From assembly GCA_965208745.1 (NCBI GenBank), contig CBDBPN010000004.1:434001-498000 (forward strand): 64,000 nucleotides of DNA, written 5' to 3'. This document shows positions 10,109 to 18,981 of this stretch, in pieces (the first letter of the stretch is position 1; each line of letters begins with the position of its first letter). A program made the translations under genes and the position numbers. The notes under the pieces are model-generated. The model was not told where the DNA came from and did not search any database. It saw only the letters and a program-made list of their open reading frames with translations. The stretch comes from VXNE01 sp965208745. GTDB lineage: Bacteria > Pseudomonadota > Gammaproteobacteria > Pseudomonadales > Azotimanducaceae.

Positions 10109-11888
10109 TCAGCCGGCGGCCATCGCCGTGCTTTCCCGGGCGCTCACGACCCGCCGGTTCAGCAGCAACTGGCCCGGCGTGGCGCCCGTGCACTCGTCGT
10201 CCTCGAACGTGATCACGCCGTTGACCATCACCCACCGGTAGCCCTTCGCGCGCTGCACGCGGCGCCACTCGTCGGCGGGGAAGTCCTGCGCGATCTCGTA
10301 GTCCCACTCCGGGACACGCTGCAGGTTCTCGAGGTCGTACACCACGATGTCCGCCGGGGCGCCTTCCTTCAGGAAGCCCCGGTCCGAGAAACCCGCGGCC
10401 TGGGCCGGCAGGTAGCTCAGGTGGAAGTGCGCTTCCTCGAGCGTCAGCTTGCCCGTATCGCGCACCAGCCACGTCAGGAGGTCCGTCGTGTAGGAGCCGC
10501 CGGTGAAGAACTTCGTGTGCGCGCCGCCGTCCGAGACACCGGCGATGACGAACGGATCCCGCATCAGCTCCGCCACCAGGTCCGGGTCGGTGCTCGTGGC
10601 CTCGCCGCCGCGGAACTCGACGTCGAGGTTGCCCGCCACCGCGATGTCCAGCATCGCGTCCACGGGATCCTTGCCCTCGTCCTCGGCAATGTCGGAGAGC
10701 TTGCGCCCTACGTACTTGCCCAGATCCGCATTCCCGTCCGGCACGCGCACGATGGTCAGGTTCTTGGGCCGCGTCTGCTCGCCGATCGAGGCCAGCTTCG
10801 GCTCTTCCTCCTTCAACTGGCCGCGCCGCGCGGGGTCGGCCATCTTGGTCAGGCGTTCCTCCCGGTTGCCCTGGGTCAGCTCGTTCCATGCGGGGCTGTA
10901 GTCGTAAAGGTTCCACAGGTCCAGCGTGAAGGAGAACCAGGTCCGCACGTTGGCGCCCTGGCCGATGATCCGCAGGCCACGATCGTTGCAGCTCCTGATC
11001 CAATCGGTCTCGCCCCTGTGGAACTCCGGCCGATCGTCGAACGCCGCGATGGCGTTGTGCAGCACCGGCCGCTGCGCGCGTTCGGCGAGCGTCTCGAGAA
11101 ACGCGCGGTCGGCGCTCTTCACCGCGCCGCCAGAGCGCACCGGGTCGTCGCCCTGCACCTGCGTGATCTGGATGAACCCTTCGCCGCGTTCCCGCAGCAT
11201 GTCCGCCAGCACCAGCACGTCCTCGTCCGCCATCGTGTCTGTGGGCATCGGCGTGCCGTCGTAGTCCGCCTGCAGCGAGTGCTCGCCCAGGCGCTGCACG
11301 GAGAATCCGAGCGCGCCCGCGTCCATCGCCTCGTGCAGCAGCCGCTGCATCTCCTTCTGCTCCGCCGGCGTCGCCGGGCGGGACTTCGCCGCCTCCACGC
11401 CCATCACGTAGACCATCAGCGGCGACACGGGCACGAAGCTCACGACGTTGACGCCCTTCGGAATGCGCTTGAGGTTCTCGAGCCACTCCGGGAAGGTGAC
11501 CCAGTTCCAGGGCATCCCCTCCTTCATCGAGTCGTACGGAATCTGCTCCGTGCGCGTCATCATCAGCAACGAACGTTCACGGTCCTGCGGATGGCACGGC
11601 GCGAAGCCGAAGCCGCAGTTGCCGAGCACGACCGACGTGACGCCGTGCCAGCCCGAGATCGTGCAGTACGTATCCCAGTGAATCTGGGCGTCGTAGTGCG
11701 TGTGCAGGTCCACGAAACCCGGGGCGACGATGAGCCCCTCCGCCTGCAGCTCCCGGGCTCCCGCGCCCGCCGGAATGCGCCGATCTTCGCGATCACGCCG
11801 TCCCGGATCCCGACGTCCCCTTGAACCGCGGCAATTGCGTACCATCGACAATCGTGCCGCCGCGAACGACCAGATCGTAATGCGCCAT
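10109..11888 (-). CDS. N-acyl-D-amino-acid deacylase family amidohydrolase, two frameshifts near the start
   Basis: A ~590-residue metal-dependent amidohydrolase, closely similar throughout to the gene at 24,404. The zinc-binding HTHYDAQIHWD motif and the late SDGGAHTKFF motif are intact. The natural start is ATG 11888 (MAHYDLVVRGGTIVDG). The frame is broken twice within ~40 bp. One base is missing in the C4 run at 11817-11820 (after PRFKG), and one more around 11778-11782 (between KIG and IPAGAGARELQ). The intact paralogue shows what the repaired sequence should be. The rest, some 550 codons, is uninterrupted, which favours sequence error over decay. Such enzymes hydrolyse N-acyl-D-amino acids or related cyclic amides. 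It is divergent from the kinase-like gene at 12,038. Confidence 0.85.
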
Positions 11889-12037
11889 CTCTCTACCCTC
11901 CACCCTTGGGTTGACGCCCCGAGTCTATGTCCGGAAACGCACGATGGCAACGACATTTTGAGCACTTTCTGTTATTTTTTTTAAATTCGCTTCCATATCG
12001 CGTATCCGATGCGCCGGTAACACAACGAATATCAACG
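11889..12037. promoter_or_regulatory. AT-rich divergent intergenic region
   Basis: The spacer between the divergent amidohydrolase and phosphotransferase genes contains the most AT-rich stretch nearby, about 11,950-12,005, including a T8 run. It presumably carries both promoters, but I cannot assign -10/-35 pairs with confidence. Confidence 0.4.
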
Positions 12038-13207
12038 GTGTCCGAACTCAGCTTTGACGTTTCCGCCCTGCCGAGCCGCTATCGACTGGCGGTGTGTTCG
12101 CTGTGGGACAACTTCGAGCGGCCGAGCCCCGCTCCCGGAGAGGTGCCGTGGCACGGGGAAGCGGTCACCGCGGAATGGCTGACGGCCGTCCTCGCGCGCG
12201 ACGCGCCGGGAGCCCGCGTGGAGGGCATCCAGGTGCTCGGCGGCGACAACGGCTCAAGCGCCCGAAGGACATTCGCCATCGAGTGGAACCGGGAGGGCCG
12301 GGCGGCGTCCCTGCCGGAACGCGTGTTCACCAAGTCGACCCCGACGCTCCCGATGCGACTGTCCGCCGGCAAAGCGGCCCCGGCCGAGGGCCGGTTCCTG
12401 ACGGACCTGCGGCCGCACCTGCCCATCGATGCCCCGCGATGCTTCTGGACCGGCCGAGATCCGGTGAGCGGGCGCTCCTTCCACCTGATGAACGACCTCG
12501 TCCACGAGCGCGGCGCGACGTTCTGCCGCGCCGACTCCGAGATCGACCGTGAACAGGCGGAGCAGGTCATCGACACGCTGGCCGTGCTGCACGGCACGTT
12601 CCTGAGCGCCTCGTGCACGCTCGACAGTTCCTTTCTCCGAACCTACGAGAACTTCTTCGACGCCGCGGCCCGCAACCGCATCGAGGCGGGGCACGACGAG
12701 GCCATGATCCGGGCCGCGCACGTCATTCCCGACGGCGTGCTCGCGCGCAGGGCATCGATCTGGCCGAGCGCGGTGAAGGCGACCGGGGCGCACGACCGTT
12801 CGCCACGGACGGTCATCCACTCCGACGTGCACCTCGGCAACTGGTACGTCACGGAGGACGACCGCATGGGCTTGAGCGACTGGGCAAGGGTCTGCCGGGG
12901 GTTCTGGGGCAGGGACCTGGCGTATTCGCTTATGACCGTGCTCGCCGTCGAGGATCGCCGGGCCTGGGAGCATGCGCTGATCGAACGGTACTGCGACGCC
13001 CTCTCGGAGCACTCTGGAACGGCGTTGGATGTCGACGACGCCTGGGACGCCTACCGGGCGCAGGCATGCCTGGCGCTGCTGATGTGGACGCCTACACTGT
13101 GCCCACCGCCCACGCTGCCGGACATGCAGCCGGAAGCGACGTCGCTCGAGATGATCAAGCGCATCACCACCGCCATGGACGATCACGACATCCTGTCCGT
13201 GGCGTGA
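12038..13207 (+). CDS. Phosphotransferase family protein (APH/choline-kinase fold)
   Basis: A 389-residue protein starting at GTG 12038; an earlier ATG at 11927 would extend into the divergent promoter region without adding family sequence. The kinase-like catalytic loop is VIHSDVHLGNWYV, a variant of HGDxHxxN with Ser for Gly. The following metal-binding motif is reduced to MGLSDW. This pattern matches aminoglycoside phosphotransferase/ecdysteroid-kinase-like proteins, which phosphorylate small hydroxylated molecules. Marine bacteria often carry such genes in lipid or aromatic catabolic loci, so antibiotic resistance should not be assumed. The substrate is unknown. Confidence 0.82.
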   Translation: MSELSFDVSALPSRYRLAVCSLWDNFERPSPAPGEVPWHGEAVTAEWLTAVLARDAPGARVEGIQVLGGDNGSSARRTFAIEWNREGRAASLPERVFTKSTPTLPMRLSAGKAAPAEGRFLTDLRPHLPIDAPRCFWTGRDPVSGRSFHLMNDLVHERGATFCRADSEIDREQAEQVIDTLAVLHGTFLSASCTLDSSFLRTYENFFDAAARNRIEAGHDEAMIRAAHVIPDGVLARRASIWPSAVKATGAHDRSPRTVIHSDVHLGNWYVTEDDRMGLSDWARVCRGFWGRDLAYSLMTVLAVEDRRAWEHALIERYCDALSEHSGTALDVDDAWDAYRAQACLALLMWTPTLCPPPTLPDMQPEATSLEMIKRITTAMDDHDILSVA

Positions 13208-13226
13208 CCGACGGAGGACGCGAGCC

Positions 13227-13457
13227 TTGGACGACAACACGGACGCGTATCGGACTCTCGGAGAGGCCGTCGTGCAGGCCCTCGTACTCAATGCCGGGCT
13301 ACAGCAGGCGAAGGATCCGTCGGTGGACTCCGTGTCGGTGCATCTCGTCTTCGACGTCCGCGCGGACACCGCCGGCCGCAGTCTCCTGATCCGCCACGAG
13401 CGGGTCGCCGATCCGCCGCTGGAATTGCGGATCGCCGTACCCCCGCCGGGCCGATGA
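13227..13457 (+). CDS. Small hypothetical protein
   Basis: A 76-residue frame with a TTG start at 13227 preceded by GGAGGA (about 13213-13218). It sits 19 bp after the kinase-like gene and 66 bp before the second BVMO gene. The sequence (YRTLGEAVVQALVLNAGLQQ; SVDSVSVHLVFDVRADTAG) suggests one helix and a beta-hairpin. I recognise no family. Spacing and the ribosome-binding site favour a real gene, but the start codon is weak. Confidence 0.45.
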   Translation: MDDNTDAYRTLGEAVVQALVLNAGLQQAKDPSVDSVSVHLVFDVRADTAGRSLLIRHERVADPPLELRIAVPPPGR

Positions 13458-13523
13458 GCCGTTGACCAGACCAGCCCCGTAACACAACATTCCCGGATTC
13501 GTCCGGGGGCAGAGGACCAAGAG

Positions 13524-15356
13524 ATGGCAGCGCAAGCAGATACCCTCGACATCGACAATCTCGACTTCGATCCGGATTCGCTTCGCAAGCGATACGACCA
13601 TGAGCGCGACCGGCGTCTGCAACCCCGCGGCGAGGACCAGTACCTCGAGACGAAGGGTGACTACGCCGAGTACTTCGACGCGGATCCTTATTCAGGAGAG
13701 GCGCCTTCCCGCGACCCGTTGACGCTGACGCCCGACGTCATCGTGATCGGCGGCGGGTTCGCCGGCATGTTCGCGGCATACCGGCTGCTGGAAGCGGGAT
13801 TCGACAACCTGCACATCGTGGAGTCCGGCGCCGATTTCGGAGGCACGTGGTACTGGAACCGGTTTCCGGGCTCGCAGTGCGACATCGAATCGTACTGCTA
13901 CATGCCCCTGCTCGAAGAAACGAACTACATGCCGACGCAGAAGTACGCCAATGCGCCAGAGATCTTCGAGCATTGCCAACGCATCGCACACATGTTCGGC
14001 CTTTACGAGAAGGCCATCTTCCAGACCCGCGTGGACGCGGTCGAATGGAACGACCGCGCCAGCCGCTGGACCGTGCGCACGAACCGCGGGGACGACATCG
14101 CCGCCCGCATCGTCGTCTCGGCGACCGGTCCCGCCTGCATTCCTCGGCTCCCCGACATCCCGGGCATCCGCGATTTCAAGGGACACTCCTTCCACACGAG
14201 CCGCTGGGACTACGAGTACACGGGGGGCGACAGTTCCGGAAACCTGCACCGACTGCACGACAAGCGCGTGGCCGTCATAGGAACCGGCGCGACCGCGGTG
14301 CAGTGCGTACCGCATCTGGGTCGTTCCGCCCAGGAACTCTACGTGTTTCAGCGGACGCCGTCCTCCATCGACATCCGCGGCAACGGGCCCACCGATCCCG
14401 AGTGGGCGAACAGCCTGCCCGCGGGATGGCAGAAGGAGCGGCAGGAGAACTTCAACGACGTCCTGACCGGCCAGCCGTTCGAGGTGGACCTGGTCAACGA
14501 TCAGTGGACCGTCCTGTTTCGCAGCATGAAGAACGTGTTCTTCGCCGGCGAAGGCGATGCGTTGGAGGGCGCGGCGCTGGAGGAACTGGAACGCGTGAAC
14601 GAGATCGCCGACTTCGACAACATGAACCGGATACGCGCCCGCGTCAACGAGCTGGTGCAGGACCCGGCGATCGCCGAGACGCTGAAGCCATGGTACCGGC
14701 AATTCTGCAAGCGCCCGTGCTTTCACGACGACTATCTGCCGACGTTCAATCTGCCCAACGTCACACTCGTCGACGTGAGCGACTCCTACGGTGTGGAGCG
14801 AATCACCGAGGATTCGGTGGTCGCGAACGGCAAGGCCTACCCCGTCGACTGCATCATCTATGCGACGGGGTTCGAGATCAGCACGTCGTACAGGAAGCGG
14901 TTGCGCTACGACGTGAACGGCGTGAACGGCCAATCCCTCTACGATCACTGGAAGGACGGGCGTCGAACGCTCCACGGCCACTCGAGCCACGGCTTCCCCA
15001 ACTGGTTCCTCATCGGCGCAACGCAGGTCGGCGTGTCGGCCAACTACAGCTCCATGGTCGATGAGCAGGCCTTGCAGATCGTGTACATCCTGAAGGAGCT
15101 GCGCGAACGCGGTGCGAACTCGGTGCAGCCCACGCTGGAAGCCGAGGACGCCTGGGTCCAGGTCATCAGGCAATGCGCACAGGACACGAGCGACTTCTTC
15201 GACGCGTGCACCCCGGGCTACTACAACAACGAAGGCAAGCACCGGGAGTCGAAAGCCGCCTTCATCGACGCCTATGCGCCCGGCGTCAACGCCTTCAACC
15301 GGCTGCTGAAGGAGTGGCGCGGCAAGGGGGACTACGAGGGACTGGCGTTCCGTTGA
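13524..15356 (+). CDS. Type I Baeyer-Villiger monooxygenase (second copy)
   Basis: A 610-residue paralogue of the enzyme at 6086-7909. It has FAD-binding GGGFAG (76-81), the full type I fingerprint FKGHSFHTSRW (218-228), the NADPH motif GTGATA, and the same ~70-residue N-terminal leader. It keeps the consensus F that the first copy has changed to Y. It would convert a ketone to an ester or lactone with NADPH and O2. It stops 15 bp before the earliest possible start of the UGSC-family frame and shares its reading frame, so the two are probably on one transcript. Confidence 0.95.
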   Translation: MAAQADTLDIDNLDFDPDSLRKRYDHERDRRLQPRGEDQYLETKGDYAEYFDADPYSGEAPSRDPLTLTPDVIVIGGGFAGMFAAYRLLEAGFDNLHIVESGADFGGTWYWNRFPGSQCDIESYCYMPLLEETNYMPTQKYANAPEIFEHCQRIAHMFGLYEKAIFQTRVDAVEWNDRASRWTVRTNRGDDIAARIVVSATGPACIPRLPDIPGIRDFKGHSFHTSRWDYEYTGGDSSGNLHRLHDKRVAVIGTGATAVQCVPHLGRSAQELYVFQRTPSSIDIRGNGPTDPEWANSLPAGWQKERQENFNDVLTGQPFEVDLVNDQWTVLFRSMKNVFFAGEGDALEGAALEELERVNEIADFDNMNRIRARVNELVQDPAIAETLKPWYRQFCKRPCFHDDYLPTFNLPNVTLVDVSDSYGVERITEDSVVANGKAYPVDCIIYATGFEISTSYRKRLRYDVNGVNGQSLYDHWKDGRRTLHGHSSHGFPNWFLIGATQVGVSANYSSMVDEQALQIVYILKELRERGANSVQPTLEAEDAWVQVIRQCAQDTSDFFDACTPGYYNNEGKHRESKAAFIDAYAPGVNAFNRLLKEWRGKGDYEGLAFR

Positions 15357-15371
15357 GCGGGTCGGCGGACC

Positions 15372-16899
15372 CTGCACGCGTCTGCCCATGGCGCGGAGGA
15401 AGCTCGGGTAGTCGCCGAGCTGCCGAACACCCTCGCCGAGCATGGAGTGGACGCCGTCGTCTCGGCGATGGGCTGCTGAGGCAGTTGCACGCCCGCCGTG
15501 TTGCGGGCAGCGGCAGCGGCCGAAGCCGCCGGCTTCCCCTCCTCTTCCCTGGTCTGCTCCGGTTTCCTGGGGCAGGGGGCGACCACGTCCGTGGGCCTGG
15601 GCATGCCCAACCTGCCCATGGCAGAGGTGCCGGGGCACCCCGACGCGCAAACCGACCAGGAACTGCACGACAACGTGACCTCGGTGACCGTACGGGACGT
15701 CATCGAGAACCTGACGCAGGCGCCACCGGCGGGGACGGCGATCCAGGAACCGCGATCGGACGACGTGGTGCTGGAAGGCAGCTTCGAGGAGGTCAACCGC
15801 TTCTACTACGAGAACGGCTGGTCCGACGGCCTGCCCATCGTGCCGCCGACCCGGGCAAAGGTGGAGGCGTTCCTTCACTTCACGGACCTGCCCGCCAACC
15901 ACGTCATCGGCCGACTGCTGCCCGACAACCGCGAGGCCACGGTGTGGAACGTCGCGGTCAACGGCGTCATGGCCGGCTGCAGGCCGCGGTACATGCCGGT
16001 GCTGGTGGCGCTCGCGGAAGCCATGGCCGATCCCCGCTACGGAGTCGAGCATTCCGGCAACACGCCCGGCTCGGAAACCCTGATCACCATCAATGGGCCG
16101 ATCATCAAGGACCTGGAGTTCAATTTCGAGCAAGGGGCGCTGCGCGACGGCTTCCAGGCCAATACCTTGATCGGGCGGTGGTGGCGGCTGTACCTGCGCA
16201 ACGTCGCCGGCTTTCTGCCGCATCAGAACGACAAGTGCACCTTCGGCAATACCTGGCGCGTAGTGCTGGCGGAGAACGAAGACGTGCTGGAGCGCATCGG
16301 CTGGTCCCCCGTGTCGGCGGACTTCGGCCACGCCCGTGGTGACAACGTCGTGACCATCTCGCGCTTTACCGGCGGTGACGTCATCGTGTCCGTGTTCGGC
16401 CAGCAGCCGGAAGAGATGCTGCCCTACCTGGCCGACGCCCTGGTCAGCCAGACCGGCTGGCAACTGGTCTTCACGGTGGGTTACGCGGACGGAGACTACA
16501 GTCCGCTACTGGTCCTTTCGCCGATCCTGGCCGAGACCATGGCCAGGGCTGGCTGGTCCAAGGACGACGTGCGGCAATGGCTGTTCGAGCACGCGCGCAT
16601 TCCGGCCAGCAAGTTCGAGCGGTACCTGGGTGAGTTCACGAGGTTGTACGGCGGCAAGCGGTCCCTGTACGAACGCGCACGGTCGGGCAAGGCAAACGCC
16701 GTGTTCGGAAAATCCGAGGATCCCGATCGGCTGGTGCCCATCGTCTGCGACCCGATGGACATCCGGATCGCCGTCTCCGGCGATCCCGGGCGCACCAACG
16801 CCCAGGTGTTCTCGCACAACGGCACCCTGGGCTACCCCGACGGCGCGGGCCATTCGGCTGCCGGTCAACTGGCAGGCCAAGCTGGCGGATGCGGAGTAG
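15372..16899 (+). CDS. UGSC-family selenoprotein (in-frame TGA = selenocysteine), N-terminus incomplete
   Basis: The frame reads VDAVVSAMGC, then TGA (15477-15479), then GSCTPAVLRAAAAAEAAGFP. This recreates the U-G-S-C motif for which the UGSC (seleno)protein family is named. Sequence on both sides of the TGA fits the family: a beta-strand before it, and 'VGLGMPNLPMAEVPGHP' after it. A perfect hairpin lies 11 bases after the TGA. The C-terminal domain (FYYENGWSDGLPIVPPTRAKV onward) is ~370 residues. One extra C in the C4 run at 16835-16838 shifts the end; corrected, it finishes NWQAKLADAE at 16899. Only ~35 residues precede U, where relatives have about 70 or more. No good start codon is visible (CTG 15372 is the earliest), so the 5' end may be deleted. 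The motif suggests thiol/selenol redox chemistry; the substrate is unknown. Confidence 0.75.
15491..15508 (+). promoter_or_regulatory. SECIS-like hairpin
   Basis: GCCCGC (15491-15496), loop CGTGTT, GCGGGC (15503-15508): a perfect 6-bp stem. It starts 11 bases after TGA 15477-15479 and has GU in the loop. Spacing, stem size and loop GU match the minimal bacterial SECIS recognised by SelB, as defined for E. coli fdhF. Confidence 0.65.
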
Positions 16900-16917
16900 C
16901 CGGCAGGGGGGTCGGAC

Positions 16918-17182
16918 TTCGCGGCGCAGCGTCGGCGAAGCGCTTTCCGGGACGCCTGGACTGATCGACCTCACGAAGTTCTCCTGCTGGCGCAGGAAGG
17001 GCCGACAGTAGTAGGTGACCGCCCCGTGGCGATACTCGTCCTTCGTCGTGTTCGCGCCCCCGCAGTGCCATAGCCGGCCCTCAAAGACCAGCGCCGTACC
17101 GGCGGCACCTCTACCGGCCGAACCGGTCGATGTCGGCCTTGCAGCGGTCCAGATCCTCTGTCGGCCGGGGTAAGTCGTTCAC
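16918..17182 (-). pseudogene. Phytanoyl-CoA dioxygenase (PhyH) gene with internal deletion
   Basis: From GTG 17182 the minus strand reads VNDLPRPTEDLDRCKADIDR then FGR and a stop (17111-17113). This is the usual N-terminus of PhyH-family Fe(II)/2-oxoglutarate dioxygenases. In the next frame from 17109 it resumes with GTALVFEGRLWHCGGANTTK, then DEYRHGAVTYYCRPFLRQQ, then ENFVRSISPGV. That is the PhyH C-terminal part with its second iron-ligand histidine. The middle, some 150-200 residues including the HxD iron ligands, is gone, so the gene is inactive. It starts 18 bp after the amidohydrolase stop, so it was once the last gene of the hyuA-hyuB-amidohydrolase run. Confidence 0.72.
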
Positions 17183-17199
17183 TTGATCCCGCGCAAAAC

Positions 17200-18951
17200 T
17201 CAGGCGACCTCTCGCGGCGCCGCCGGGATCGCAGCCGTATAGGTATCGCGTCCCCGCCGGAGGACCGTCCCCGGTTGCGCGCCGGTGTACTCGTCGTGAT
17301 CGACGACCGGTACGCCATTGACGAGCACGTAGTCGTAGCCGCGCGCGTCCGCGTACAGCCGCATCCCGTTTCCGGGCAGGTCGGACCGCACCTCCAGCGG
17401 ACAGGTCTGCAACCGGTCGAGATCGATGACGAGCACGTCCGCATGGGCGCCTTCACGGATGACGCCCCGGTCCCTGACCCCGATGTACTCGGCCGGAACC
17501 TGGGAGAAGAGATGGATCGCCTGCTCGAGGGACATGACCCCGTGGTCCCGAACCGCGTTGGAGAGAAAGCTCGTCGCGTGGCTCGCCCCGAACAGCACGT
17601 CGCAATGCGCGCCGCCGTCGGTGGCCGCCCAGAGCGTCCGGTCGTCCGCGAGCGACCGGGCGATCAGACCCCAGCCTTCCTTCGTGTGTTCAGGGAAGTT
17701 CGCGACCAGGAAGGTCGTCGTCAGCTCGTCACGAATCGCGATGTCCAGGCATGCGTCCAGGACGGAACAACCCAGCTCCGCTGCGATGTCCACCACCTTT
17801 CGGCCCACGAATTCGGCGTTGTCCGGATGCCGGGCGACGTCCACGGTGAAGAGCTCGAGCTTCGCGAAGATGCCGACCGGGTTGGTGCTGGCGGCCACTT
17901 CGTCGAGGACCACCTGCATGCGTTCCCGGGTCTCCGGTTCCTTCATGCGCTCGATGCGCGCCGGGACCGGCAGCTTGTAAAGCTCCGCGAACACGCCGGG
18001 GTAGGTGTCGTAGCCGAGCCCGGTCTTGAAGTTGATCCGTACGTCCTGCGGCTGGCTGCTGCACTGGACGCGAACCTCCGCGCCCCGCGCCCGCGCGTAA
18101 TCGGCCGTGCTGAGCTGTACTTCGGCCAGTTCGTCCGGAAGCTGGCCCGGCACGAAGAGCGGCCAGTTCACCGTGCGTTGACCGGCGAGGGCGAAGTCCG
18201 CGACCAGGGCCTTCGTCTCCTCCGTCATGATGCCGACCGACGAAACGAAGCCGAGATGCGTTCCCTCGTAGTTCCTGACCTGGGACGCAAGCGCCAGCAG
18301 TTCCTCGCGATCGGCGATCAACGACGGGACCGGGTCTCCGTTGTGGTCCCGATGGGTGTCGGCGTGCGAAGAACTGAACGAGATGGACCCCGCCTCGAGG
18401 GACTCCCGGAGCAGCGCCTGCATCTTCGCGAGCTCCTCGGGACTGGCCTTGTCCGTGAGCGCGCGCTCGCCCATCACCATCGTGCGCAGCGCGCTGTGGC
18501 CCGTGCCGAACGCGATATTCGGCGCGACATGGCCTTCGACGCGATCCAGCATCTCGGCCATGGACGACCAGTCGATGTCCACCCCGGCGCGCAAGGTCTC
18601 CAGGGGGATGGCTTCCACCTTCGACAGCATGGGCACGAGGTACGCCGCCGTTTCGCTGTTGATCGGCGCAAGACCGAATCCGCAGTTGCCGAGAACGATG
18701 GACGTGAAGCCGTGACGCGGGTGGGGATCGAGATTGGGATCCCACATCACCTGGGCGTCATAGTGCGTATGGACGTCCACGAAACCCGGCGTCACGTATC
18801 TCCCGGCCGCGTCGATCACCTGCTCGGCTTCGGGCTGATCCGGCCCGAGATAGGCGATCCGGCCGTTCTCGATGCCAATGTTGGCCTCGCTACCGGCCTT
18901 GCCGGTTCCGTCGATGACCGTTCCGTTCCTGATCAGTAGATCCAGCATCAT
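17200..18951 (-). CDS. N-acyl-D-amino-acid deacylase family amidohydrolase
   Basis: A 583-residue amidohydrolase with the zinc-site motif GFVDVHTHYDAQ (H61, H63) and the later ATDGGAHCDV motif. It belongs to the same broad family as the genes at 10,109 and 24,404 but is clearly diverged from them, for example HPRHGFTSIVLGNCGFGLAP against a WHGVTS version. ATG 18951 or the adjacent ATG 18948 starts it. Such enzymes open N-acyl amino acids or cyclic ureides. It sits 30 bp downstream of hyuB in the same direction, so a pathway on hydantoin-like or oxoproline-like substrates is reasonable. Confidence 0.92.
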   Translation of the reverse strand: MMLDLLIRNGTVIDGTGKAGSEANIGIENGRIAYLGPDQPEAEQVIDAAGRYVTPGFVDVHTHYDAQVMWDPNLDPHPRHGFTSIVLGNCGFGLAPINSETAAYLVPMLSKVEAIPLETLRAGVDIDWSSMAEMLDRVEGHVAPNIAFGTGHSALRTMVMGERALTDKASPEELAKMQALLRESLEAGSISFSSSHADTHRDHNGDPVPSLIADREELLALASQVRNYEGTHLGFVSSVGIMTEETKALVADFALAGQRTVNWPLFVPGQLPDELAEVQLSTADYARARGAEVRVQCSSQPQDVRINFKTGLGYDTYPGVFAELYKLPVPARIERMKEPETRERMQVVLDEVAASTNPVGIFAKLELFTVDVARHPDNAEFVGRKVVDIAAELGCSVLDACLDIAIRDELTTTFLVANFPEHTKEGWGLIARSLADDRTLWAATDGGAHCDVLFGASHATSFLSNAVRDHGVMSLEQAIHLFSQVPAEYIGVRDRGVIREGAHADVLVIDLDRLQTCPLEVRSDLPGNGMRLYADARGYDYVLVNGVPVVDHDEYTGAQPGTVLRRGRDTYTAAIPAAPREVA

Positions 18952-18981
18952 TCGCTCCTCACCAATTCGCCAATCACGTCA

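Noticed and set aside
12038..13207. Aminoglycoside resistance gene
   Set aside because: It has the phosphotransferase fold, but the catalytic motif is altered and the context is catabolic. The broader family name is safer.
15477..15498. Treating TGA 15477 as a normal stop and TTG 15498 as the gene start
   Set aside because: Homology-like sequence runs through the TGA in the same frame, the motif becomes UGSC, and a SECIS-like hairpin follows at the right distance.
13692..16463. A very long open antisense frame opposite the monooxygenase and UGSC genes
   Set aside because: High-GC codon bias on the sense strand leaves the antisense frame open. It shows no domain and its composition is Arg/Val/His-rich.
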